64,000 nt of DNA, from positions 981,318-1,045,317 of the forward strand of contig NZ_JAQYUU010000001.1 in the NCBI RefSeq assembly GCF_028728205.1. Reading direction: 5' to 3'. The notes under the pieces are model-generated. The model did not search any database. It had not been told where the DNA came from and was given only the letters and a program-made list of their open reading frames with translations. Below are positions 34,592 through 43,406 of this stretch, piece by piece (positions within the stretch are counted from its first letter, which is position 1; each line of letters starts with the position of its first letter). Made by a program: the position numbers and the translations under genes. This DNA is from Clostridium sp. 'White wine YQ' (GTDB lineage: Bacteria > Bacillota > Clostridia > Clostridiales > Clostridiaceae).

Positions 34592-35626
34592 ATGTTCTTA
34601 AACTTTCCAAATGAGTTTAATGTGCCAATTAGGTTTATAAATAAAGATATTTTAGAATTTAGAGAAGTAAGTTTAAACTTTAGGCAAGCTCCAATAGGCG
34701 TATCTCTTCCATTACTGCAGGAGGAGAGGTGGATTAAAGATTTAGAGGCAATGAAGCAACGAGCTAAAGAAATTGGAGTTTCATTAGATGTAAGATTAGC
34801 TAAAGATTCAAATGAGCAAAAAGCACAAGTAGATGAATTAATCACCAAAGGCAGTATTGGAGTTTTAATCATAGCTGCTATTGATCCTATGGTTTTTGAG
34901 GACTTAGTAGATAAAGCACATAAGTCTAATATTAAAGTAATTGCCTATGATAGACTAATAAAAAATAGTGATTTAGATTTATATATTACTTTTAATAATA
35001 AAAGAGTTGGAGAGCTACAAGGAAGATACTTAATTGAAAAAGTTCCAAAAGGTAATTATATAATTTTGTCTGGAGACCCTAAGGATAATAATGCTAAGCT
35101 AGTTAAAGAAGGTGCAATCGAATTTATAAATCCACTTGTATCCTTGAGAGATATAAAAATTGTTACTGATAAATCAGTGGAAAATTGGGATCCTAAAATT
35201 GCCTATAATATTGTAAAAGAGTCATTGATTGCTAATAAGAATGCTGTAAATGCAGTGTTAGCACCAAATGATGATATTGCAGGTGGGGCAATTGATGCAT
35301 TAAGGGAACAAGGATTAGCTGGAAAGGTTGCAGTAACTGGTCAAGATGCAGACTTTCAAGCAATTCGAAGGATCATAGAAGGAACACAATCTATGACTGT
35401 ATTTAAAGATACAAGAGAATTAGGAAAAGCAGCTATCGAATCAGCAAAAAAATTAGCATTAGGAGAAGCTATAGATACAACTGATACAATTAATAACGGT
35501 AAAATAGATGTACAGTCTATATTTATTTCGCCTACATTGGTAGATAAAGATAATTTAGTTCAGACACTAATAAATAGTGGATACTTAAAAAAAGAAGATG
35601 TATATGGGAAAAATAATATTAAGTAA
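34592..35626 (+). CDS. XylF-like sugar-binding protein without export signal (copy 2)
   Basis: A 344-residue paralogue of the preceding gene, matching along almost the full length (I-G-V-S-L-P, V-I-A-Y-D-R-L-I-K-N-S-D, GQDADFQAIRRI, M-T-V-F-K-D-T-R, NNGKIDVQSI). The N-termini of the two copies differ, and again no signal peptide is present. Each copy has its own terminator and apparently its own promoter. The function is inferred only as intracellular sugar binding. Confidence 0.85.
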   Translation: MFLNFPNEFNVPIRFINKDILEFREVSLNFRQAPIGVSLPLLQEERWIKDLEAMKQRAKEIGVSLDVRLAKDSNEQKAQVDELITKGSIGVLIIAAIDPMVFEDLVDKAHKSNIKVIAYDRLIKNSDLDLYITFNNKRVGELQGRYLIEKVPKGNYIILSGDPKDNNAKLVKEGAIEFINPLVSLRDIKIVTDKSVENWDPKIAYNIVKESLIANKNAVNAVLAPNDDIAGGAIDALREQGLAGKVAVTGQDADFQAIRRIIEGTQSMTVFKDTRELGKAAIESAKKLALGEAIDTTDTINNGKIDVQSIFISPTLVDKDNLVQTLINSGYLKKEDVYGKNNIK

Positions 35627-35634
35627 ATTTTAAT

Positions 35635-35668
35635 AAAAAAACTGCCTAGAGCTTAGGCAGTTTTTTTG
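35635..35668. terminator. Bidirectional terminator
   Basis: A 12-bp stem AAAAACTGCCTA / TTAGGCAGTTTT with A and T tracts lies between the convergent XylF-like gene and fabF. Confidence 0.9.
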
Positions 35669-35686
35669 AAATTCCAAGAAGGTTTA

Positions 35687-36922
35687 CTATTTAAAAGCTT
35701 TCAAAACTATAGTTGCATTATGTCCACCAAAACCTAGTGAGTTTGATAGAGCATATTTTATTTCATTAGATATACCTTTATTTGGAGTGTAATTTAAATC
35801 ACATTCTGGATCAGGTGTATTATAGTTTATTGTTGGAGGTATAAATCCATCTTTAAGAGCAAGAGCAGTTATAATTGCTTCAACCGCACCAGTAGCTCCT
35901 AACATATGTCCAGTCATTGATTTTGTAGAACTTATAGGTAATTTATAAGCATATTCACCAAAAACAGTTTTTATCGCAGCAGTTTCATTTTTATCATTAG
36001 CTGAAGTAGAAGTGCCGTGTGCATTTATATAACCAACTTCTGAAGGGTTTATTCCTGCATCTTCGATTGCAGTTTTCATTGCTCTTACAGCACCCTCGCC
36101 ACCTTCTGATGGAGAAGTAATATGATAAGCATCATTTGTGCAGCCATATCCAACAACTTCAGCAATAATATTTGCTCCTCTTTTAATTGCATGTTCGTAT
36201 TCTTCAAGAATTAACATTCCAGCACCTTCACCCATAATAAACCCATCTCTATCTTTATCAAAAGGTCTTGAAGCAGTATTTGGATCCTCATTTCTTGTCA
36301 TTGCTTTGCTTGAGCAGAAACCAGCTAAACATAATCTTGTAATAGAAGCTTCTGTACCACCAGCAATTATTGCATCAGCATCACCTCTTTGAATAACCTT
36401 AAAGGCATCTCCTAATGTATTTGTAGAAGTTGCGCAGGCTGTTACAGTACATTCAACAAAGCCTTTTGCACCAAATCTTATAGCAATAAGACCAGAAGCC
36501 ATATTAGATATCATCATAGGTACTAAAAATGGACTTACTCTCCCAGGCCCTTTTTCAATTAAGGTGTTATATTGATTTTCTAAAGTTTCGATTCCTCCAA
36601 TTCCTGAACCTACAATTACGCCAAGACGTTCTTTGTTGACATTCTCTAGATCAAGTTTAGAATCTTCTATGGCCATTTGCGCTGCGGCAACTGCGTATTG
36701 TGAGAATCTATCCATTCTTCTTATTTCTTTTTTCTCTATGAAATTTTCAGGATTAAAATTTTTAATTTCAGCTGCAACCTTAGTAGGCATATCTGAAACA
36801 TCGACTCTTTCAATTTTACTTATTCCACTTTTTCCTTCTTTTATGTTATTCCAAAATTCTTCAGTTCCCATACCAACTGATGAAACCACACCAGTTCCTG
36901 TGATTACTACACGTTTTTTCAT
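35687..36922 (-). CDS. fabF: Beta-ketoacyl-ACP synthase II
   Basis: A 411-residue condensing enzyme of fatty acid synthesis. The catalytic Cys is in V-T-A-C-A-T-S-T-N, the two His are in N-A-H-G-T-S-T-S and [11 protein letters not shown]. The ATG at 36922 is set by TGGAGG; an in-frame upstream ATG lacks a site. The gene is monocistronic and apart from any other fab gene, so it may be an additional copy, possibly for adjusting unsaturated or long-chain products. Confidence 0.95.
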   Translation of the reverse strand: MKKRVVITGTGVVSSVGMGTEEFWNNIKEGKSGISKIERVDVSDMPTKVAAEIKNFNPENFIEKKEIRRMDRFSQYAVAAAQMAIEDSKLDLENVNKERLGVIVGSGIGGIETLENQYNTLIEKGPGRVSPFLVPMMISNMASGLIAIRFGAKGFVECTVTACATSTNTLGDAFKVIQRGDADAIIAGGTEASITRLCLAGFCSSKAMTRNEDPNTASRPFDKDRDGFIMGEGAGMLILEEYEHAIKRGANIIAEVVGYGCTNDAYHITSPSEGGEGAVRAMKTAIEDAGINPSEVGYINAHGTSTSANDKNETAAIKTVFGEYAYKLPISSTKSMTGHMLGATGAVEAIITALALKDGFIPPTINYNTPDPECDLNYTPNKGISNEIKYALSNSLGFGGHNATIVLKAFK

Positions 36923-37045
36923 TCTATAAACCTCCATATTATATAAAGTATTAATATTCACATATATTTACACTAAATAAAATATCATATATAATTTATT
37001 AAAAATGAACAACAATTGCTTTTTTAAGCATCAATTGAGGTTATT

Positions 37046-37921
37046 ATGATTGATTTAAAGGATACAATAGAAGAATGCGTAGAATATATTGAGGATAATA
37101 TCTATAATAAAATATCTTTAGATGAAATTTCAAAAGAAACTGGAATATCAAAATATTATCTTCATAGAGTTTTTAAATCACTAACAGGAGAGTCAATTAT
37201 AGAATATGTGCAATCGAGGAAACTTACTTCCAGTATAAATGAATTGGTACATACTAATAAGAGAATTATAGATATTGCTATGGATTATGGCTTTAATTAT
37301 GAACAATCTTATATTAGAGCTTTTAAGAAAAAGTTTGGACACACTCCACTAAAAGTTCGTACGGATGATGTTTCAATAGTTCTCACTGAAAAAATAAATA
37401 TAAATGACATACTTGCTGTGGACAATTCAATAACATATAAACCTTCTTTTATATTTAAACAAAAATTTAATATTGTAGGTACAGAATATAAGATTATGAG
37501 TAAATCTGGGGATAATGCTGCTAATACTTATGGACGTGAATTTTTTTATAATCGCAAAAATGAGATTCCGAATCCTATAAATTCACACATCTATATTGGG
37601 TATACAGATTGGAGTCAAAATGATAACGGATATATATACTACATGCCATCTATACAAGTAACGGATTTAGAACATATACCAAATGGAATGAAAGGTGTAA
37701 CTATACCTGCAAATAAATATGTTGTGTTTAGATTTGTTGGGTTTTTTAATCCTGATGAAATTAGGGGAAGACATATAGGGAGAGTACTAGCTCATTTATA
37801 TAGAAAATGGATATATAAATCAGAATTTAAATTTGCAGATTCCTTTAGACTTGAGTATATAGATTCATCTTTAACAAAAGATAATTATTGTGAACTTGAT
37901 ATATATCAACCGATAGAATAA
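37046..37921 (+). CDS. AraC-family regulator with GyrI-like effector domain
   Basis: A 291-residue regulator. The N-terminal AraC double helix-turn-helix reads I-S-L-D-E-I-S-K-E-T-G-I-S-K-Y-Y-L-H-R-V-F-K and I-A-M-D-Y-G-F-N-Y-E-Q-S-Y-I-R-A-F-K-K-K-F-G. The C-terminal half resembles the GyrI/Rob-like small-molecule binding fold. The domain order is like Rob. It is transcribed divergently from fabF with a 123-base gap, but a link to fabF is not shown. Confidence 0.92.
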   Translation: MIDLKDTIEECVEYIEDNIYNKISLDEISKETGISKYYLHRVFKSLTGESIIEYVQSRKLTSSINELVHTNKRIIDIAMDYGFNYEQSYIRAFKKKFGHTPLKVRTDDVSIVLTEKININDILAVDNSITYKPSFIFKQKFNIVGTEYKIMSKSGDNAANTYGREFFYNRKNEIPNPINSHIYIGYTDWSQNDNGYIYYMPSIQVTDLEHIPNGMKGVTIPANKYVVFRFVGFFNPDEIRGRHIGRVLAHLYRKWIYKSEFKFADSFRLEYIDSSLTKDNYCELDIYQPIE

Positions 37922-37956
37922 ATAGAAGCAGCATAAATAGCTACTTCTATTTTTTA
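37921..37956 (+). terminator. Intrinsic terminator
   Basis: A stem AATAGAAGCAGC / GCTACTTCTATT (one mismatch) followed by TTTTTATT, directly after the AraC gene. Confidence 0.8.
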
Positions 37957-38010
37957 TTCTTTAGGAATTTATAATATTTTAAGGTTAAGGATAAAATTAT
38001 AAGTTTGAAT

Positions 38011-38147
38011 TATAATCTAAGGATTTAATGGATACCACTAAAGAGTAAAAAAGAAATTAGTCGCCTACCAAATTTTCCTAACATGCTTTTGGAAAGGCAG
38101 ATGCGAGAAAAAAATTGACAGCTCATAATCGCCTTGGCGATTTTTTT
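38011..38147 (+). ncRNA. Possible small structured RNA
   Basis: A plus-strand segment without a coding frame lies between the araC terminator and a convergent gene. A TATAAT at 38011-38016 could be its -10 (the -35 is poor). Predicted pairs are ACTAA/TTAGT (38037-38041, 38057-38061) and a bulged stem TCG-CCT-CCAAA / TTTGG-AGG-CGA (38061-38072, 38088-38106). It ends in a strong terminator hairpin AATCGCC/GGCGATT (38127-38142) with seven T. No known RNA family was recognised. Confidence 0.35.
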
Positions 38148-38150
38148 ACT

Positions 38151-38447
38151 TTATGAAAATAGTAGAAGGGTGTAATTTACTATGGCATCAGTTCTTTTTT
38201 CAAATTTACTCCCTCTAAATCCAAAGGTAATAGTTACTTGTACCTCATATGGACTAATAACTTGTGACTTGCAATCAATTGTACTTCTAAAAAAAGGTCC
38301 TTCTTCATCTGAAAATCCATAATCAATTCCTTGAAGGGCAACTGTAGCTTGGGATACGTAGAAAGGATATGTTTTATAAGTCTTATTTAAAACTCTTCCT
38401 CCAGAAATTTTTTCCGGAAACCTGACAGAGTCATTAATTATTCTCAT
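38151..38447 (-). CDS. Small hypothetical protein
   Basis: A 98-residue, beta-rich protein without a signal peptide. It begins M-R-I-I-N-D-S-V-R-F-P and has a central V-A-L-Q-G-I-D-Y-G-F-S-D-E-E-G-P-F-F, a pattern I associate with small uncharacterised Firmicutes proteins but cannot name. GAGGTGAT precedes the ATG at the right distance, which supports it as real. Confidence 0.75.
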   Translation of the reverse strand: MRIINDSVRFPEKISGGRVLNKTYKTYPFYVSQATVALQGIDYGFSDEEGPFFRSTIDCKSQVISPYEVQVTITFGFRGSKFEKRTDAIVNYTLLLFS

Positions 38448-38617
38448 GATATCACCTCATAAAATATATATGATTACTAATATAATGTTTATACAAACTT
38501 AAAAGGGTTTTCTAAAATAAAATATGCATAATTATAAGAAAAAAATAAAAAAATATTAGTAAATAAGTACAGGCTTACCTCATAATATATTAATAAGCAT
38601 TACTAGGAGGCAAGGCT

Positions 38618-39313
38618 TTGATTATTGTTGCAAATTTATTTGAGCTAATATGCAATTTACCTTTTCTAACAGGATATGTAAACAATAATACTTTCCCCAA
38701 ACCTCTTTCCGAGGAAGAGGAGGAACTATATTTAAGAAAATTACGTGAAGGTGAAACTTCAGCAAAGGCAATACTTATTGAAAGAAACTTGAGACTTGTG
38801 GCACATATAGTTAAGAAGTATTCTGTACAAAACAAGGAGGTTGATGATTTAATCTCAATCGGAACTGTGGGATTAATTAAGGCCATAGAGTCTTTTGATT
38901 CAACCAAAGGAACTAGACTTGCTACCTACGCTGCTAGGTGTATAGAAAATGAAATTCTTATGCTTTTTAGAAATAATAAAAAAAACAAGGGAGAAGTATA
39001 TTTACAGGATCCCATTGGTATTGATAAAGAAGGCAATGAAATTTGTTTAATGGATGTACTAAGTAGTGATAGTGATTCAGTAGTAGAGATTGTTGAAAAT
39101 AATCTTCAAATTAAGAGTTTGTATAATAAAATGAGCAAATTTTTAACTATAAGAGAAAAAGAGATAATTGAAATGAGATATGGACTTTTAGATGGTAAGA
39201 TAAAAACACAAAGAGAAATAGCTGCTCTCTTAGGTATTTCGAGATCATATGTTTCTAGAATTGAAAAAAAAGCTCTCAAAAAATTATATAAAGAAATGAA
39301 TGGAAGGTACTAG
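38618..39313 (+). CDS. sigK: Sporulation sigma factor SigK (pro-form)
   Basis: A 231-residue late mother-cell sigma factor. The N-terminal hydrophobic pro-sequence (to about residue 22, ending near Y-V-N-N-N) is followed by F-P-K-P-L-S-E-E-E-E, region 2 (N-L-R-L-V-A-H-I-V-K-K-Y, D-L-I-S-I-G-T-V-G-L-I-K-A-I) and region 4 (Q-R-E-I-A-A-L-L-G-I-S-R-S-Y-V-S-R). The TTG start is supported by GGAGG seven bases upstream. The frame is continuous: no skin element interrupts it here. Confidence 0.95.
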   Translation: MIIVANLFELICNLPFLTGYVNNNTFPKPLSEEEEELYLRKLREGETSAKAILIERNLRLVAHIVKKYSVQNKEVDDLISIGTVGLIKAIESFDSTKGTRLATYAARCIENEILMLFRNNKKNKGEVYLQDPIGIDKEGNEICLMDVLSSDSDSVVEIVENNLQIKSLYNKMSKFLTIREKEIIEMRYGLLDGKIKTQREIAALLGISRSYVSRIEKKALKKLYKEMNGRY

Positions 39314-39316
39314 TAT

Positions 39317-39420
39317 AAGGCTAAAATCTTGTGATATATAATTAAAATTTTCACTTTCGACGTAGGGACAAAGTGTAAAAGAACTCTAATTATATAAAAA
39401 AACAGATTTTAGCCTTTTAT
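39317..39420 (+). terminator. Extended hairpin (about 100 nt) after sigK
   Basis: Three nested perfect or near-perfect stems: AAGGCTAAAATCT/AGATTTTAGCCTT (39317-39329, 39404-39416), TATATAATTA/TAATTATATA (39335-39344, 39387-39396), and TTTTCACTTT/AAAGTGTAAAA (39348-39357, 39370-39380). It ends in TTTTAT. It probably terminates sigK, but it is much larger than a usual terminator. Confidence 0.7.
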
Positions 39421-39501
39421 GTTGAAATGGAGATTTTTTTATATGAAAAAAATGTTATAATATAATTAGAGTTACTATGCAAATTAGATTGGAGGATATT
39501 T

Positions 39502-40557
39502 ATGTACGATTTAATGGATTTATTAAGGGATACTTTAGAAAGGGGAGCATCAGATTTACATTTAACTGTAGGAATACCACCTATAATAAGAGTTAATGGC
39601 GAATTAATTAAAATTGGAAAAGAGCCACTAACACCTGCAGATACAAATAGATTTACAATTGAAATTCTAGAGGATAAATATCCTATATATAGCGAGGCGG
39701 GAGAGTATGATACCTCTTATTCAATTTCAGGATATGGCAGATTTAGAGTAAATGCTTTTAAGCAAAGAAATTCAGATGCGTTAGCATTAAGAGTAATAGC
39801 ATTAAAAATACCTACACTAGAAGAATTAAAACATCCTGAGATTGTAAAAACATTAACTGAGAAAAAGAGAGGGTTAGTCTTAGTAACTGGACCAACAGGA
39901 AGTGGTAAATCAACTACATTAGCAGCTATGATTAACCAAATAAATAATACAAGAGAAGAACATGTAATTACCTTAGAAGATCCAATTGAGTATTTACATA
40001 AGCACAAACAATGTATAATAAATCAAAGAGAAATTGGTAAGGATTCTCAAAGTTATAAAAATGCATTAAGAGCAGTTCTTAGAGAAGACCCAGATGTTAT
40101 TCTAGTAGGTGAGATGAGAGATTTAGAAACTATTGCAATAGCTATAACAGCAGCAGAAACTGGTCATCTTGTATTTTCAACCTTACATACAATAGGTGCA
40201 GCAAAGACAATAGATAGAATTGTTGATGTATTTCCACCTCATCAGCAGCAGCAAATAAGAATTCAACTTTCAGCAGTTCTACAAGGAATAATTTCTCAAC
40301 AATTAGTTCCAACAACTGATAAAAAAGGAAGAGTTGCAGCTCTTGAAGTAATGGTTACTACACCTGGTATTCAAAACTTAATAAGAGAGGGAAAAACCCA
40401 TCAAATTGAATCTTCTATTCAAACTGGAAGTAAATATGGAATGAAGACCATGGATATGGCTTTAGCTGAATTGTATAGAAAAGGAATTATAACCTCAGAA
40501 ACAGCATTAAGCTACGCAGTAGATAGTGAGACTATAAAGCGAATTATGCTATTGTAA
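39502..40557 (+). CDS. pilT: Type IV pilus retraction ATPase PilT
   Basis: A 351-residue hexameric AAA-like ATPase. Walker A is T-G-P-T-G-S-G-K-S-T-T, the Asp box is ITLEDPIEY, Walker B is D-P-D-V-I-L-V-G-E-M-R-D and the His box is G-H-L-V-F-S-T-L-H-T. The N-terminal A-S-D-L-H-L-T is typical of PilT, as is A-I-R-E-G-K-like NLIREGKTHQI. It powers pilus disassembly and twitching. It is monocistronic, with GGAGG upstream. Confidence 0.95.
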   Translation: MYDLMDLLRDTLERGASDLHLTVGIPPIIRVNGELIKIGKEPLTPADTNRFTIEILEDKYPIYSEAGEYDTSYSISGYGRFRVNAFKQRNSDALALRVIALKIPTLEELKHPEIVKTLTEKKRGLVLVTGPTGSGKSTTLAAMINQINNTREEHVITLEDPIEYLHKHKQCIINQREIGKDSQSYKNALRAVLREDPDVILVGEMRDLETIAIAITAAETGHLVFSTLHTIGAAKTIDRIVDVFPPHQQQQIRIQLSAVLQGIISQQLVPTTDKKGRVAALEVMVTTPGIQNLIREGKTHQIESSIQTGSKYGMKTMDMALAELYRKGIITSETALSYAVDSETIKRIMLL

Positions 40558-40584
40558 AGAATCTTTTGGTAAAACTAAAATTAT

Positions 40585-40632
40585 CCTTGTAAATCATAAG
40601 AATTTAAGATAAGATTTACAAGGTGTTTTATT
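40585..40632 (+). terminator. Intrinsic terminator of pilT
   Basis: An 11-bp stem CCTTGTAAATC / GATTTACAAGG followed by TGTTTTATTTTTT. Confidence 0.85.
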
Positions 40633-40752
40633 TTTTGGGGATAAATAAAGGAAATAAGAAAACAATATTAATATTAGTTTAAATATATAACATTAAGTGG
40701 TAATAATCATTTTTTTGTGCTAAAATATGTATGAACTAGGGGGGAGCATTAA

Positions 40753-42027
40753 ATGTATTATATTAAAGGTATCTTTAATTTTATTTCTGTAATATTTTCA
40801 AATTTAGTATTCATCATTTCCCTATATTTTTTGTTTCTTTCACTTTTTGGATTATTTAAAAAGAAATCAAAAGAACATAAACCTCCAAAAACTAGCTTTG
40901 CATTAATTGTCGCAGCACATAATGAAGAAAAAGTAATCAAAGGGATAATTGAAAGTTTTAAAAGACTGGATTATCCAAAAGAGTTGTTTGACATCTTTGT
41001 TATAGCTGATAATTGTTCTGATAGAACTGCTGCAATAGCAAGGGAAGCTGGTGCAAAAGTATATGAACGTTTTGATGAAACCAAAAAAGGAAAAGGTTAT
41101 GCACTTGAATGGATGTTTGACAAGATATTCAAGATGAAAAAACAATATGATTCAGTGGGAGTATTTGATGCTGATAATTTAGTTAGCAAGAATTTTTTAT
41201 TAGAAATAAATAATAAATTCATTGATGGATATAAGGTAGTACAAGGATATTTGGATTCAAAGAATCCTAATGATACATGGATTACAGCAAACTACTCAAT
41301 TTCTTTTTGGCTTTCAAATAGAATGTTCCAGTTAGCCAGAAGTAATGTAGGATTATCTAGCCAACTGGGGGGAACCGGTTTCTGCATTAAGACAGATACT
41401 TTAAAGGAGTTAGGCTGGGGAGCAACTTGTCTAACAGAAGATTTAGAATTTTCATGTAAATTAGTTCTTAATGGACATAAGGTAGGTTGGGCACATGAAG
41501 CTGTAGTATATGATGAAAAACCACTAACTTTAGCTCAATCTTGGTCACAAAGAAAAAGATGGATGCAAGGATTTGCTGATGTTTCAAGTAGATATTTCTT
41601 TAAACTAGTAAAAAAGGGAATCACCGAATTAAACATAGTAGCTTTAGATTGTGCGTTATATAGTATACAACCAATACTACTTATTTTACTAGGAATAGCT
41701 TTAGCATTGAACTTATATAATCAATTTATGATGGTACCAAATATGGTAATCGGAATTATTTCATTTTTAAATTCGGCAAATGCAAATATAGCAAAGTTTG
41801 TTGGCTCAATTTTACTTTTATTACAAATATTATATAGTCCATTTATTCTTGCAATTGAAAAGAAAATTAGTTTTAAAATTATGCTATATTTTATACTTAA
41901 CCCGATATATTCTTTAACTTGGGTTCCAATTTCAATACAAGGTATAATAGCAAAGAATGATAAAGAATGGTCACATACTGAGCATACTAGAAATATTGAT
42001 ATTACAGAGCTTGAAAAAGTGAACTAG
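40753..42027 (+). CDS. Membrane family 2 glycosyltransferase
   Basis: A 424-residue processive-type GT2. An N-terminal transmembrane helix is followed by the catalytic domain with A-A-H-N-E-E, A-D-N-C-S-D-R-T, F-D-A-D-N, L-T-E-D-L-E and Q-R-K-R-W (the QxxRW motif). Two or three C-terminal helices follow residue 300. It probably makes or extends a cell-surface polysaccharide, like poly-GlcNAc or cellulose synthase relatives. GGGGGGAG precedes the ATG. Confidence 0.92.
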   Translation: MYYIKGIFNFISVIFSNLVFIISLYFLFLSLFGLFKKKSKEHKPPKTSFALIVAAHNEEKVIKGIIESFKRLDYPKELFDIFVIADNCSDRTAAIAREAGAKVYERFDETKKGKGYALEWMFDKIFKMKKQYDSVGVFDADNLVSKNFLLEINNKFIDGYKVVQGYLDSKNPNDTWITANYSISFWLSNRMFQLARSNVGLSSQLGGTGFCIKTDTLKELGWGATCLTEDLEFSCKLVLNGHKVGWAHEAVVYDEKPLTLAQSWSQRKRWMQGFADVSSRYFFKLVKKGITELNIVALDCALYSIQPILLILLGIALALNLYNQFMMVPNMVIGIISFLNSANANIAKFVGSILLLLQILYSPFILAIEKKISFKIMLYFILNPIYSLTWVPISIQGIIAKNDKEWSHTEHTRNIDITELEKVN

Positions 42028-42037
42028 AGTATATTGT

Positions 42038-42068
42038 AAAAAAACTTGGAAAATCCAAGTTTTTTTTT
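42038..42068 (+). terminator. Intrinsic terminator
   Basis: A 13-bp stem AAAAAAACTTGGA / TCCAAGTTTTTTT after the GT2 gene. Confidence 0.9.
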
Positions 42069-42165
42069 ATTTTAATTTGATGGGAATTGTCAATAATTAC
42101 ATGAAGGAATTTAATGATGAGTGTTGAATATGAATATGTGATGAAACTTAAGGAGGAATCGACAG

Positions 42166-43392
42166 TTGAGAAATATAGCATTAATAGGAGTAGACATAGG
42201 TTCATACAATATTAGTATTTCATCAGGAATAATAGATTCATTAGGAGAATTAGAAATATTAAATAGTTATAATCAAGTTTCACAAGGTGTAGTTGCAGGA
42301 ATAATTGAAGATAAAGAAATCCTAGCTAAAGTTTTAAAATCATTATTAGATAAAGCAATTAATGATACAAATTTTAAAGACTATATTATTCAAGTAGGAA
42401 TAACTGCAAGAGAAAGCAGAATATCTTATAATAATTACGAAAGTGCTATTAAAGATGGCGAAATAAAAGCATCAGATATTAATAAAATTATTAAAAAAGC
42501 AAGAGAAAATTTAGTGTTAGGACAAAATGAAATAGTAGCTGATACAATAATTCTTGATTATATAATTGATAATAGAAGTATTAAAGAAAATGTTATTGGG
42601 TGGAAAAGTAGAAGACTGAAGGCTAATCTTTGTCATATAATCTGCAAAAAAAATATTGTAGATAGTTACTTAGAAGTATTTAATATGATCGGTTATAAAG
42701 TAAATAAAATATCACCTGATATAATTTATTCTAGAAAGTTTTTCTTAGAGAATAATTACAATGATGCAGCTCTTATTGATATTGGGGATGAAGTAACTGA
42801 TATTGCTATATATAATAATGACATACCAAAAGAATTATTTTCAATTCCTATTGGTGGTAAACAAATTACTAATGATATTTCAATTGGTTTGGGTTTGACA
42901 AAAGGAGAAAGCCAAAGAATTAAAGAAATTTATGCCTTTAGTTATAAAACTTTAACAAACTTGGTCGATAATAATAATAGTAAAATTGGAACAATAGAAA
43001 TTGATAAGGTTTTACTAAAGGAAATTATAGAAGCTAGAATTGAAGAAATACTTAAAATTGTAATTTTACAGTTAAAAAAAGCTTCATACTATGATAAAAT
43101 AAGTAATGTAATAATCTTCGGTGAAGGAATTGTTAATTTTGAGGGCATTAGAGGTTTAGCTAAAACAATTATCGGTAAAAAAATTACAATTACAACAAAA
43201 AATAGTCATAATTTACAAAATTCTTCAACTATTTTATCCTTATCTATTGTAAAGGGTGCATATGATGATATAGAATTATTATGTGAGAACTTTAATACAT
43301 TAGATTTTAAACAAAATGAAATTGAAGCAAATAGGAATTATAAGAATAAGAAATTGAACAAACTTAAAAATATGCTAAAGGGAATTTTCTAA
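42166..43392 (+). CDS. ftsA: FtsA-like cell division protein
   Basis: A 408-residue actin-like ATPase. Phosphate-binding motifs are V-D-I-G-S-Y-N (N-terminal) and A-A-L-I-D-I-G-D-E-V-T-D-I-A-I-Y. The inserted domain 1C follows after about residue 80. The C-terminus N-K-K-L-N-K-L-K-N-M-L-K-G-I-F is a basic amphipathic helix suited to membrane targeting. It is only weakly conserved relative to B. subtilis FtsA, but lies 14 bases before ftsZ. The TTG start is supported by AAGGAGG. Confidence 0.88.
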   Translation: MRNIALIGVDIGSYNISISSGIIDSLGELEILNSYNQVSQGVVAGIIEDKEILAKVLKSLLDKAINDTNFKDYIIQVGITARESRISYNNYESAIKDGEIKASDINKIIKKARENLVLGQNEIVADTIILDYIIDNRSIKENVIGWKSRRLKANLCHIICKKNIVDSYLEVFNMIGYKVNKISPDIIYSRKFFLENNYNDAALIDIGDEVTDIAIYNNDIPKELFSIPIGGKQITNDISIGLGLTKGESQRIKEIYAFSYKTLTNLVDNNNSKIGTIEIDKVLLKEIIEARIEEILKIVILQLKKASYYDKISNVIIFGEGIVNFEGIRGLAKTIIGKKITITTKNSHNLQNSSTILSLSIVKGAYDDIELLCENFNTLDFKQNEIEANRNYKNKKLNKLKNMLKGIF

Positions 43393-43406
43393 AGGAGGAA
43401 TAAATT

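Noticed and set aside
38551-38588. Possible sigma-E promoter before sigK (AAATATT and CATAATAT)
   Set aside because: The spacing is too long for the best -35, and the -10 departs from CATACANT at two positions.
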